This document shows, piece by piece, positions 1 to 7,551 of a stretch of 64,000 bases of DNA. How positions within the stretch are numbered: position 1 is the stretch's first letter; the number at the start of each line of letters is the position of its first letter. Position numbers and translations under genes: made by a program. The notes beneath the pieces were generated by a model. That model did no database searches, was not told where the DNA came from, and was given only the letters and a program-made list of their open reading frames with translations. The stretch spans positions 847,606-911,605 of the forward strand of contig NZ_QUNH01000002.1 of NCBI RefSeq assembly GCF_003387355.1, written 5' to 3'. This DNA is from Winogradskyella sediminis (GTDB lineage: Bacteria; Bacteroidota; Bacteroidia; Flavobacteriales; Flavobacteriaceae).

Positions 1-882
1 ATGCAGCATCCTGTAGGTTATGAAATTTTAGATAATGGTAAATATGTTTTAGAAAATTTCTCGGCACTTTTTACAAATCCATGGTTATTACCTGCTTTTC
101 TGCATAATCAAATGGCCTCGGTTGTAACATCGGCTTTTGTAATGGCAAGTATTGGAGCTTTTTATATATTAAGAGATAAACATTCTGAATATGGTCATCT
201 GTTTTTAAAAACAGGTGTGATATTCGGATTAATATCTAGTGTTTTAGTTGCGTTTCCTACTGGCGATTGGAATGCCAAAAATGTCGCCAAATACCAGCCA
301 GGAACTTTTGCTGCTATGGAAGGTATTTTTGAAACCGAAGAAGCCGGAGCAGAAATTGTCTTAATTGGTCAGCCTAATATGGTAGAAAAAAAGCTAGATA
401 ATAAAATTGCGGTACCTAATATATTAAGCTTTTTAACGTATCAGGAATGGCATAGACAGATTCCTGGGATGGATCAGTTTAAAAAAGAGGATTTGCCAGA
501 TAATATACCAGCATTGTATTATTCGTATCATATTATGGTTGGATTAGGTACAATATTTATTGCAGTTATGGCTTTAGCACTGTTTTTTTTATGGCGAAAG
601 AAATTGTATACCATCAAATCATTATTATGGACAATTATGTTCTTAGTGCCTTTTCCTTATATCGCCAATATCACAGGTTGGTATACTGCAGAATTAGGTA
701 GACAACCTTATTTAGTTTATGGGTTATTAAGAACAAGCGATGGAGTTTCACCTACCGTATCTTCAGGTAATACCCTCTTTACATTATTAGGATTTGTTGC
801 ATTATATCTACTTTTAGGATTGTTGTTTTTAATCTTAGTCGGAAAAACTATTAACGAAGGTCCAACCCCTAAACCACATTAA
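1..882 (+). CDS. cydA: Cytochrome bd quinol oxidase subunit I (3' part, cut by window start)
   Basis: C-terminal part (about 293 residues) of the haem-bearing subunit of cytochrome bd, which oxidises quinol and reduces oxygen to water in the inner membrane. The visible part opens with HPVGY, an internal CydA motif, so the true start lies upstream of the window. Several hydrophobic helices are visible, and the stretch GRQPYLVYGLLRTSDGVS matches the conserved region after the quinol-binding loop. The stop is 2 nt before cydB, so the two are co-transcribed. Family identity is firm; only the 5' end is missing. Confidence 0.95.
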   Translation: MQHPVGYEILDNGKYVLENFSALFTNPWLLPAFLHNQMASVVTSAFVMASIGAFYILRDKHSEYGHLFLKTGVIFGLISSVLVAFPTGDWNAKNVAKYQPGTFAAMEGIFETEEAGAEIVLIGQPNMVEKKLDNKIAVPNILSFLTYQEWHRQIPGMDQFKKEDLPDNIPALYYSYHIMVGLGTIFIAVMALALFFLWRKKLYTIKSLLWTIMFLVPFPYIANITGWYTAELGRQPYLVYGLLRTSDGVSPTVSSGNTLFTLLGFVALYLLLGLLFLILVGKTINEGPTPKPH

Positions 883-884
883 TT

Positions 885-1958
885 ATGGAACTATTTTGGT
901 ACATCGCAATCGGTATTGTTTTAACGGTATTTTTTGTTTTAGATGGTTATGATTTTGGAGCTGGAATTATTCATTTATTTTTTGCTAAAACCGAAAAAGA
1001 TAAGGAGGTAATTACCAAATCGGCAGGTTTGTTCTGGGATTCTAATGAAGTTTGGTTGGTAGCCGCTGGAGGCATGCTTTTTATGGCATTTCCAACATTT
1101 TATGCCTCTGTTTTTAGTGGTTTCTATTTACCATTAATAATCGTGCTTTGGTTAATTATTTTTAGAGCTATCGGATTAGAGTTTAGAGGACAATTTAAGT
1201 ACGATATGTGGAAAGCTATTTGGGATAAATCCTTTGGACTTTCTAGCTTGTTATTGGCTTTGTTTTTCGGTATTGCTTTAGGAAACATTGTAAGAGGTGT
1301 CAATTTAGGAAGCGTAGAAAATGGTGTTTCAGTCCACGAAGAACATTATTTTTTCTTACCGCTTTGGAATAGTAGTTTTAGTCCTTTAACGGATCATCCA
1401 GGAGTGATAGATTGGTTTACAATTATTATAGGTGTAATAGCTGTAGTCACGCTCGCTATTCATGGAGCAAATTGGATCATTTTAAAAACAAATTCATCTA
1501 TAAATCTAAAACTGAAGGGTGTTATTTTTAAACTGAATATAGTATTAGCAGTGCTTACTGTGTTCTCTTTATATGTATGGCAGTTGGTTAATCCTACTTC
1601 ATTAGATAATTTTATCCACAAACCTTATTTGATGGTGTTTCCAATCATTTATTTAATTGGTGTAATAGGCTTGTTTTTTATAAAAAAGATAAAAAAAGAT
1701 GGTCACGCTTTTATGTTATCGACACTTATAATTGTTGGAGGGATTACGTCTTCATTAGCATCATTATTTCCTGTAATATTACCTTCAATAAATAATGTTA
1801 ACGGCCATTTAACTATATACAATACATCTGCGTCAACATACGGCTTGTCTGTTGCTATGATTTGGGGCATTATTGGGTTTTCGCTTCTATTGGTGTATTT
1901 CATTGTACAAAAAAGACTTACTGCCGGAAAAATTGATCATATGGATTATGGTCACTAG
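885..1958 (+). CDS. cydB: Cytochrome bd quinol oxidase subunit II
   Basis: 357-residue, almost entirely hydrophobic partner of CydA. It begins with the typical N-terminal helix followed by LDGYDFGAGI and SNEVWLVAAGG, both hallmarks of CydB. Length is normal for the family (about 340-380). ATG lies 2 nt after the cydA stop, giving the standard cydAB operon. The complex is a high-oxygen-affinity terminal oxidase that contributes to the proton gradient. No CydX-like peptide was recognised directly downstream; a different small membrane gene follows. Confidence 0.96.
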   Translation: MELFWYIAIGIVLTVFFVLDGYDFGAGIIHLFFAKTEKDKEVITKSAGLFWDSNEVWLVAAGGMLFMAFPTFYASVFSGFYLPLIIVLWLIIFRAIGLEFRGQFKYDMWKAIWDKSFGLSSLLLALFFGIALGNIVRGVNLGSVENGVSVHEEHYFFLPLWNSSFSPLTDHPGVIDWFTIIIGVIAVVTLAIHGANWIILKTNSSINLKLKGVIFKLNIVLAVLTVFSLYVWQLVNPTSLDNFIHKPYLMVFPIIYLIGVIGLFFIKKIKKDGHAFMLSTLIIVGGITSSLASLFPVILPSINNVNGHLTIYNTSASTYGLSVAMIWGIIGFSLLLVYFIVQKRLTAGKIDHMDYGH

Positions 1959-1966
1959 TTAACTTC

Positions 1967-2272
1967 ATGGTAATGACAGGAACTCTTATTTCTTTAATTA
2001 GTATCTTAGTAGGAATTGTTTCGGCTAATCTTTGGGGATTCTTATATAAGACTTATTCTTTTGGTGTGATAGGAAACACCTTAGTTGGTGTATTTGGAAG
2101 TATCCTTTTCATTAAAACTTTTGGAAGATTAGGGTTCAATCCTTGGTCTATAATGAATGATGGTGATTTTGATGGTTTTCTTCTTATGGTTAACTTAGTG
2201 GTGTCTGCATTGGGAAGTATAATACTGATGATTCTTGTTAAGTATATATCGAAACGCATGAATAAATCGTGA
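1967..2272 (+). CDS. Small membrane protein of unknown function downstream of cydB
   Basis: 101 residues with about three hydrophobic segments (roughly 4-25, 28-52 and 71-95) separated by a short polar stretch containing NPWSIMNDGD. The gly-rich segment IGNTLVGVFGS is reminiscent of small GlsB/YeaQ-type membrane proteins, but I do not claim membership. It starts 8 nt after cydB and is probably in the cyd transcript, so it may be made together with the oxidase. It has no CydX signature. Function unknown. Confidence 0.6.
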   Translation: MVMTGTLISLISILVGIVSANLWGFLYKTYSFGVIGNTLVGVFGSILFIKTFGRLGFNPWSIMNDGDFDGFLLMVNLVVSALGSIILMILVKYISKRMNKS

Positions 2273-2384
2273 AAATCAACTTCTATTTTCTTATGATTTA
2301 ATTCCCTAAGGTCATAATAATAACACCTAATGTAATAGCGAAATTTAGAAGCAGAAAAAATATAAAAACAAGTTGTGACAGATT

Positions 2385-2993
2385 TTATACTATAGTTTTA
2401 GTACTTACAATTTTAATGCCTTTATGAATCATTTCTTTCTTTAGCTTTTCAAATCCGTCGTTATCCAATGCTTTAGAGGCGTCTTCTATAAAAGTACAAT
2501 AAAAACCTTCATTAAAAGCATCAATGATTGAAAAGTAAACACAAATATCCGCGGCCAAACCACAGAGAAATAGTTCCGTTACGCCTTTTTCTTTTAAGTA
2601 ACCTGTTAATCCAGTAGATTTTAAATGGCCATTGTCGTAGAATGCACTGTAACTATCAATAGTTTTATCTGTACCTTTTCTAAAAATAGCTTCAAAGTTT
2701 TCAGTATTTAAATCCGGATGAAAATTTGCACCTAATGTCCCATTTACACAGTGATCTGGCCATAAGGTTTGCGATTGGCCATGTAATTCTATGACTTCAA
2801 AATTAGATTTTCCGTTATGATTACTTGCAAAACTTATATGATCTTTTGGATGCCAATCTTGCGTGGCTAATACCAAATCAAAATTATTTTGAATTGAATT
2901 AATTAATGGGACTATTTGATCTCCATGAGGAACAGGAAGTGAGCCACTTGGCATAAAATCATTTTGAACATCAATGATGAGTAAGGTTTTCAT
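2385..2993 (-). CDS. pncA: Nicotinamidase
   Basis: 202-residue isochorismatase-fold amidohydrolase that converts nicotinamide to nicotinate for NAD salvage. The catalytic triad is visible as D8 (LLIIDVQNDF), K106 (FRKGTD) and C151 (GLAADICV). Metal ligands D46 and H48 (TQDWHP) and H81 (WPDHCV) are in place. The length is typical. It lies 38 nt downstream of pncB on the same strand, so the two consecutive steps (nicotinamide to nicotinate, nicotinate to nicotinate mononucleotide) appear to be co-transcribed with pncB first. Confidence 0.95.
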   Translation of the reverse strand: MKTLLIIDVQNDFMPSGSLPVPHGDQIVPLINSIQNNFDLVLATQDWHPKDHISFASNHNGKSNFEVIELHGQSQTLWPDHCVNGTLGANFHPDLNTENFEAIFRKGTDKTIDSYSAFYDNGHLKSTGLTGYLKEKGVTELFLCGLAADICVYFSIIDAFNEGFYCTFIEDASKALDNDGFEKLKKEMIHKGIKIVSTKTIV

Positions 2994-3031
2994 AGAAATA
3001 ATTTCAAGGTGAATGTCTATAGAGTATTTAA

Positions 3032-4429
3032 TTAAAATTTATGCTGATTAATTAAAGCATCACGTTCTTTCTTTAACTGAGAACTAAGGCCTATTTTGTA
3101 GATATGTGGATTCTGAAAACGCTTATATTCATTAGGCAATTGTTTTAAACGCGATTGCGAGTACTCAGCAATTTCAGCAACCGTTCTAATAGGTATTGTT
3201 CTTTTGCCATCTTTCATTACTTGATTTAAAAGTGGTTCATGCGTAAACCTATTTAATTCTAGGCTTTTTGTAATATCAAAAGGATGTTCCATTTTTGAAA
3301 CTTTCGTTTCGGAATGAATCGCTATGGCATCAGCACCGTAAAACATACCATTATCATCAATCATACGATAGACTTGCTTTTTAAATGGTAGCGATGTTTT
3401 TATAATATTCTCTGATAATTTAATTCTTGGAGTGTCGTTAAAAGCCGCTAGTTTATATACACCAGCAAGCGCTGCATCTGGTTTACCAGTAACTAAATTA
3501 GTACCCACACCAAAAATATCGATAGGTGCTCCTTGTTCTTTTAAACTTTTTATCACGTATTCATCTAGTTGATTAGACACCACAATCTTTACGTAACCTA
3601 AATTTGAATCGTCTAAAATCTGACGTGTTTTTTTTGCTAAATAGGCTAAATCTCCACTATCTAAACGAACACCTAACAAACGTTCACCGCGTTCTTCCAT
3701 TTCTTTGGCCACCGTAATGGCGTGTGGTAAGCCACTTTTTAACGTATTATAGGTGTCTATGAGAAGCACACAATTATCTGGTCGGACTTTAGCAAAATCT
3801 CTAAATGCTTGTAATTCATCTTCGTAACTTTGAATAAATGAGTGCGCCATTGTGCCTGTAGAAGGAATAGCATAATCTTCTGCGGCTTTTACATTACTCG
3901 TACTATCAAACCCACCAATAGCTGCAGCTCTAGAAGCATAATAGCCGCCTGTAGCATGGGCTCGACGTAAGCCCATATCTAATAGCACACCATCTTTGGC
4001 ACTGTACTTTATACGGCTGGCTTTAGTGGCAATTAAAGTTTGAAAATTAAGAATATTAAGTAAAAAGGTTTCTATAATCTGCGCTTCAATAATATTAGCT
4101 TCAACCTGTAGTATTGGTCGATTAGGGAACACAACATCGCCTTCTTGACAAGAATAAATAGCACCTTTAAAGCTGAAGTTTTCTAAGTAGTCTAAAAAAT
4201 CACTTTCAAACCCTTTATCCTTTAAATAAGTCATATCTGAAGATGAGAACTTTAGGGTTTCAAGGCTGGTTAAAACATCTTCCAAACCGGCAAATATAGA
4301 ATAGCCACTTTTAAAAGGGTTATGTCTAAAATAGTAGTCAAAAACGGCGCGTCCATTTGGTTTGGTCTCAAAATAAACTTGAGCCATTGTTATTTGATAT
4401 AAGTCGGTATAAGCTGCTGTAATATTCAT
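3032..4429 (-). CDS. pncB: Nicotinate phosphoribosyltransferase
   Basis: About 465 residues. Transfers phosphoribosyl from PRPP to nicotinate, feeding the Preiss-Handler NAD pathway. The N-terminus TDLYQITMAQVYF, the GLRRAHATGGYYASRAA block and the VRLDSGDLAYLAKK phosphate-binding region are family signatures. I chose the ATG at 4429: the longer reading adds only a TTG codon directly before it. It is first gene of the pncB-pncA pair and is divergent from the efflux locus. Confidence 0.95.
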   Translation of the reverse strand: MNITAAYTDLYQITMAQVYFETKPNGRAVFDYYFRHNPFKSGYSIFAGLEDVLTSLETLKFSSSDMTYLKDKGFESDFLDYLENFSFKGAIYSCQEGDVVFPNRPILQVEANIIEAQIIETFLLNILNFQTLIATKASRIKYSAKDGVLLDMGLRRAHATGGYYASRAAAIGGFDSTSNVKAAEDYAIPSTGTMAHSFIQSYEDELQAFRDFAKVRPDNCVLLIDTYNTLKSGLPHAITVAKEMEERGERLLGVRLDSGDLAYLAKKTRQILDDSNLGYVKIVVSNQLDEYVIKSLKEQGAPIDIFGVGTNLVTGKPDAALAGVYKLAAFNDTPRIKLSENIIKTSLPFKKQVYRMIDDNGMFYGADAIAIHSETKVSKMEHPFDITKSLELNRFTHEPLLNQVMKDGKRTIPIRTVAEIAEYSQSRLKQLPNEYKRFQNPHIYKIGLSSQLKKERDALINQHKF

Positions 4430-4598
4430 CAAAATGTAAATTATCTATTGCCAAAATTTGTGAAATCATCACGTGTAATTTTATAGCTAATGTTTAAAAA
4501 AATAAAGAGAATAAATTTAAACATATTTTACCATTTTGAGCAGTGCTTCTCGAGAAAGTTCTGCTTTTTAATCGTCACATAATAAAGACTTGACTTAA
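4430..4598. other. Intergenic stretch between pncB and the first operator
   Basis: AT-rich, non-coding on both strands. It must hold the pncB promoter (reading leftward), but I could not pick a convincing -7/-33 pair. The rest of this 459-nt gap holds the operator/promoter modules and the putative sRNA, listed separately. Confidence 0.5.
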
Positions 4599-4642
4599 GT
4601 AACATGAGTTACCAATGTTTACAGAATCTTAAATTACTTTTG
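4599..4642 (+). promoter_or_regulatory. Operator plus promoter of the putative sRNA
   Basis: An inverted repeat GTAAC-N4-GTTAC at 4599-4612 continues as CAA and is followed, after 19 nt, by TACTTTTG at 4635-4642, a perfect match to the Bacteroidota -7 element TAnnTTTG. No TTG is found at the -33 position; the operator's right half-site lies there instead. With transcription starting near 4648 the palindrome is centred near -42, the usual place for a class II activator. The same arrangement with identical spacing recurs before tolC. The regulator is not identified. Confidence 0.6.
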
Positions 4643-4647
4643 TGTAA

Positions 4648-4819
4648 TTAATTTATTTAAATTAGAAGTTATACATAGTTTAAAACCATTAGATTTAATG
4701 TGTTAATACCACTAACAAGCGGTATTGAAGATTTTAGGTTGAAAATTATAAACTGATGTGGTTATCAGTTTTTGGTTGGTTAGGGAAAAGCATTCATTTT
4801 TTTAATGAATGCTTTTTTT
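4648..4819 (+). ncRNA. Putative structured small RNA upstream of tolC
   Basis: Predicted transcript of about 170 nt between the promoter at 4635-4642 and a strong terminator. Hairpins read from the sequence: 4703-4710 with 4721-4728 (8 bp including one G-U, 10-nt loop); 4750-4757 with 4764-4771 (perfect 8 bp, loop GTGGTT); and the terminator stem 4786-4798 with 4804-4816 (13 bp) running into T's to 4819. Reading frames are short; the longest from an ATG is about 21 codons and runs through the terminator, so a coding role is unlikely. I recognise no known RNA family. It could alternatively be a tolC leader, but tolC has its own promoter beyond the terminator. Confidence 0.5.
4786..4819 (+). 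terminator. Rho-independent terminator of the putative sRNA
   Basis: Perfect 13-bp stem (4786-4798 / 4804-4816), T5 loop, and a T tail to 4819. It lies between two promoters reading the same way, with no protein gene before it. Confidence 0.8.
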
Positions 4820-4824
4820 AGTTA

Positions 4825-4869
4825 GGTAACAATGGTTACCAAGTAAGTTTTTTGTTCGCTCTACTTTTG
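4825..4869 (+). promoter_or_regulatory. Operator plus promoter of the efflux operon
   Basis: Perfect 6-bp inverted repeat GGTAAC-N4-GTTACC at 4825-4840, then AA, 19 nt, then TACTTTTG at 4862-4869 (TAnnTTTG -7 element). Start of transcription is expected near 4875, 14 nt before the tolC ATG. No TTG sits at -33. Operator core, the shared GTTACCAA and the 19-nt gap repeat the module at 4599-4642, implying control by the same, probably activating, protein. The 5-4-5 layout resembles Crp/Fnr-type boxes; that is inference. Confidence 0.65.
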
Positions 4870-4888
4870 TATCAGAAATATAATAACT

Positions 4889-6199
4889 ATGAAAAACCAA
4901 ACTTTTAAAATCCTGTTTTTTGCATTAATGGTTAATTTGAGTCTACACGGACAAGAGCAAATTGCTATTACAAAAAAGGACGTTTTATCTAAAGTTTCAG
5001 AGCGCAATACAAGCCTTAAAATTTCGGAGGAAGATTTTCAGCAAGCCAAAGCAGATTTTAAACAAACTAATGCGGTGTTTTTACCAAATATTAGCGCAAG
5101 TCATACCGCCATGGCTACTACCAATCCATTAATGGCGTTTGGATCAAAATTGAATCAAGAAATTTTAACCCAGAATGATTTTAATCCTGCCTTATTAAAC
5201 GATCCATCTCAGATTGAGAATTATGCAACTAAAATAGAGGTTCAGCAACCTTTAATTAATATCGATGGCATGTATCAGCGAAAAGCAGCTAAATCTAAAA
5301 TGGATGCCATGGCTCTAAAGACTGAACGCACGCAAGATTACTTAGCATTTGAGGTTGAAAAAGCCTATATGCAATTGCAGTTGGCTTACAAAGCGGTTAC
5401 TGTTTTAGAAAAAGCACTAGAGGCGGCAAATGCCAATAAAAAGTTAGCAGATAATAGTTTTAAGCAAGGGTATTTGCAACGTGCGGATGTATTAAATGTT
5501 GAAGTCCGTGTCACTGAAGTTCAAAATCAATTGCAATCGGCAAAAAGTAATGTAGAAAATGCCTCAAATTATTTGTCTTTTTTAATGAATGATGAGACCT
5601 ATGTGGTTTATATACCAGCTGACGAATTAGAGGTAACTACGACAACAATAGAGGATAAATCAATTTCTGAAAACCGTTCAGATATTAAAGCGATGGAATT
5701 GGCCTCTAATGCTTACGAAGCTATGAATAAAGCAGATAAAATGGCATTCTTACCACGATTAAATGCTTTTGGAAGTTATGAATTGTACGACGACCAAATT
5801 TTTCAAGCCAATGCTAGTGGTTATTTATTTGGCGCACAATTAAGCTGGGATATTTTTCAAGGTTCAAAGCGTTTTGCTAAAGCACAAAAAAGTAAATCGG
5901 AATTTGAACAGTCAAAATTAGAATACCAACAATATGTGTCGCAAAGTAATTTAGAACTCAACAAAGCGAAACGTGCTTTTTTAGATGCTGCGAATAAATT
6001 GAAGTTGATAACATTGGCCTTAGAACAATCTGAAGAATCTTTAAGAATTAGAACGAATCGATTTAAAGAAGGTCTTGAAAAAACATCGGATTTGTTAATG
6101 GCTGAAACCCAATTTTCACAAAAACAATTGGAATATTATCAAACCATTTTCGAATACAATTATGCGCAAGCTTATTTAGAATTTTTAACCAAAGAATAA
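4889..6199 (+). CDS. TolC-family outer membrane efflux protein
   Basis: 436 residues with a signal peptide (about 1-22). Two repeats of outer-membrane-efflux-protein type, rich in long amphipathic coiled-coil helices (for example around 150-215 and 320-420), predict the trimeric outer membrane channel of a tripartite pump. It is the first gene of a tolC - adaptor - RND pump operon, and its ATG lies about 14 nt after the expected transcription start. Typical length for the family is 420-480. Substrate cannot be read from the sequence. Confidence 0.92.
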   Translation: MKNQTFKILFFALMVNLSLHGQEQIAITKKDVLSKVSERNTSLKISEEDFQQAKADFKQTNAVFLPNISASHTAMATTNPLMAFGSKLNQEILTQNDFNPALLNDPSQIENYATKIEVQQPLINIDGMYQRKAAKSKMDAMALKTERTQDYLAFEVEKAYMQLQLAYKAVTVLEKALEAANANKKLADNSFKQGYLQRADVLNVEVRVTEVQNQLQSAKSNVENASNYLSFLMNDETYVVYIPADELEVTTTTIEDKSISENRSDIKAMELASNAYEAMNKADKMAFLPRLNAFGSYELYDDQIFQANASGYLFGAQLSWDIFQGSKRFAKAQKSKSEFEQSKLEYQQYVSQSNLELNKAKRAFLDAANKLKLITLALEQSEESLRIRTNRFKEGLEKTSDLLMAETQFSQKQLEYYQTIFEYNYAQAYLEFLTKE

Positions 6200-6204
6200 T
6201 ATTT

Positions 6205-6231
6205 CCTGCAAGGTTTCTAAAACCTTGTAGG
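6205..6231. repeat. REP-like palindrome, copy 1 (tolC - adaptor gap)
   Basis: Imperfect palindrome of 12-nt arms (CCTGCAAGGTTT / AAACCTTGTAGG, one mismatch) around a 3-nt centre, followed by TAT. The same arms recur at 7367-7416, 10765-10791 and 10811-10836. Confidence 0.8.
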
Positions 6232-6253
6232 TATCAACATAAAAACAATCAAA

Positions 6254-7330
6254 ATGAAAAAAACATATACAATTCTAACATTTTCTTTAGCCTTGTTATT
6301 AGCAAGTTGTGGCAGCGAAGACAATAAAAATGTAGCAGATAATTCACCAGCAATCCCAGTAAAAACGAGTCAGGTAGAAGCTGATACGAATAGTCCGTTT
6401 TTAGCAGTTAGTGGAAAAATTCAAGCCGTAAATAGTGCCGATTTAAGTACCAGAATGATGGGGTATGTAAATAAAGTTCATGTTAATGTAGGAGACAAGG
6501 TAAGCAAAGGTCAGTTATTGGTTTCTATCAACAATACTGATTTACAAGCCAAGCGTGCTCAAGTCAATGCAGGTATTGCAGAAGCCACTGCGGCTTTTAA
6601 TAATGCTCAAAAAGATTACAATCGATTTAAAAATTTATTCGCAGAAGAAAGCGCCACACAAAAAGAACTGGATGATATTATAGCAAATTTTAATATGGCA
6701 AAAGCACGATTAGAATCTGCAAAACAAATGAAAAACGAAATAAATGCTCAGTTTTCTTACAGTAATATCACAGCTCCTTTTAGCGGAATTATTACAAGTA
6801 AATCTATAGAAGCAGGTAATATGGCAAACCCTGGAGTGCCATTAATTAGTATGGAAACACCAGGACATTTTGAAGTGATGGCTATGGTACCAGAATCTGA
6901 AATTTCTGGAATTAAAAAAGGAACCACTGTAGATGTTTTGGTAAAATCTATCAACCAAACCATTAAAGGAAAAGTGGCTGAAGTCAGTACATCGGCAAAA
7001 AACACAGGTGGACAATATTTAGTAAAGATAGATTTAGAAACTACTGAAGCCAATATTTTATCAGGCATGTTTTCAACCGTACAATTTCCGGTAGAAAGAA
7101 AGGCAGAGACGTCAATGGTTTTAATTCCAACGGATGCTATTATAACAAACGGACAATTATCTGGTGTATATACCGTAAGCCAAAGTAATACAGCAATGTT
7201 ACGCTGGTTACGTTTAGGAAGAACGTTTGGAGACCAAGTAGAAGTATTATCGGGATTAAATGCGGATGAAGCCTATATCGTTTCTGCTGAAGGAAAACTT
7301 TACAATGGCACTAAGATTAGCATTCAGTAG
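6254..7330 (+). CDS. RND efflux periplasmic adaptor (membrane fusion protein)
   Basis: 358-residue lipoprotein: hydrophobic leader ending in the lipobox LLASC with Cys19 as the acylated residue. A barrel-sandwich (lipoyl-like) domain is split around a helical hairpin: GYVNKVHVNVGDKVSKGQLL near 70-90 and YSNITAPFSGIITSKSI near 170-190. A beta-barrel and membrane-proximal domain follow. It links the inner membrane pump to the TolC-like channel. It lies 54 nt after tolC with a REP-like palindrome between them. Family assignment is firm, substrate unknown. Confidence 0.93.
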   Translation: MKKTYTILTFSLALLLASCGSEDNKNVADNSPAIPVKTSQVEADTNSPFLAVSGKIQAVNSADLSTRMMGYVNKVHVNVGDKVSKGQLLVSINNTDLQAKRAQVNAGIAEATAAFNNAQKDYNRFKNLFAEESATQKELDDIIANFNMAKARLESAKQMKNEINAQFSYSNITAPFSGIITSKSIEAGNMANPGVPLISMETPGHFEVMAMVPESEISGIKKGTTVDVLVKSINQTIKGKVAEVSTSAKNTGGQYLVKIDLETTEANILSGMFSTVQFPVERKAETSMVLIPTDAIITNGQLSGVYTVSQSNTAMLRWLRLGRTFGDQVEVLSGLNADEAYIVSAEGKLYNGTKISIQ

Positions 7331-7430
7331 GCATCAGTAGACAGTCGCAGTTACAGTTTTCAGTATCCTGCAAGGCGAAGTGCTGAATTCATTTCAGTAT
7401 CTAAAAACCTTGTAGGTATTATAAAGAAGA
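7321..7430. repeat. CAGT-rich degenerate array with split REP-like palindrome (copy 2)
   Basis: Directly after the adaptor stop there are several CAGT/CAGTA words at irregular spacing. The left arm of the REP-like palindrome (CCTGCAAGG, 7367-7375) and its right arm (AAACCTTGTAGG, 7405-7416) are separated by about 29 nt instead of 3, as if an insertion had split the element. The intervening sequence contains its own small inverted repeat, CTGAA/TTCAG. Confidence 0.65.
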
Positions 7431-7451
7431 GTAAATCACATAAGAGTAAGC

Positions 7452-7533
7452 GCGTTAAGGATAGCAATGGAAATCCTTTTTTTGCTGCCATATATGGCAA
7501 AAAAAGATTGCAATGGATAGCCTGTTAAAACGC
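7452..7533. repeat. 82-bp palindromic intergenic element
   Basis: Outer arms GCGTT (7452-7456) and AACGC (7529-7533) enclose a nested palindrome with a perfect 14-nt core TGCCATATATGGCA (7486-7499), flanked by T7 on the left and A7 on the right. GCAATGG occurs on both sides. It lies between the adaptor and pump genes. Its shape is that of a short non-autonomous palindromic (MITE/REP-like) element; it could also act as a transcript-level hairpin setting adaptor:pump ratios. No protein is encoded. Confidence 0.6.
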
Positions 7534-7551
7534 CCAAAATAAAGAAACAAA

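Noticed and set aside
4752-4820. A 21-codon frame starting at an ATG near 4755 inside the putative sRNA.
   Set aside because: It runs through the terminator stem and T-run and ends in its tail, so it is not a plausible gene.
4440-4888. A missing TetR-type regulator gene upstream of tolC.
   Set aside because: No open frame of suitable size exists in the gap on either strand; only operator-like palindromes and the putative sRNA are there.
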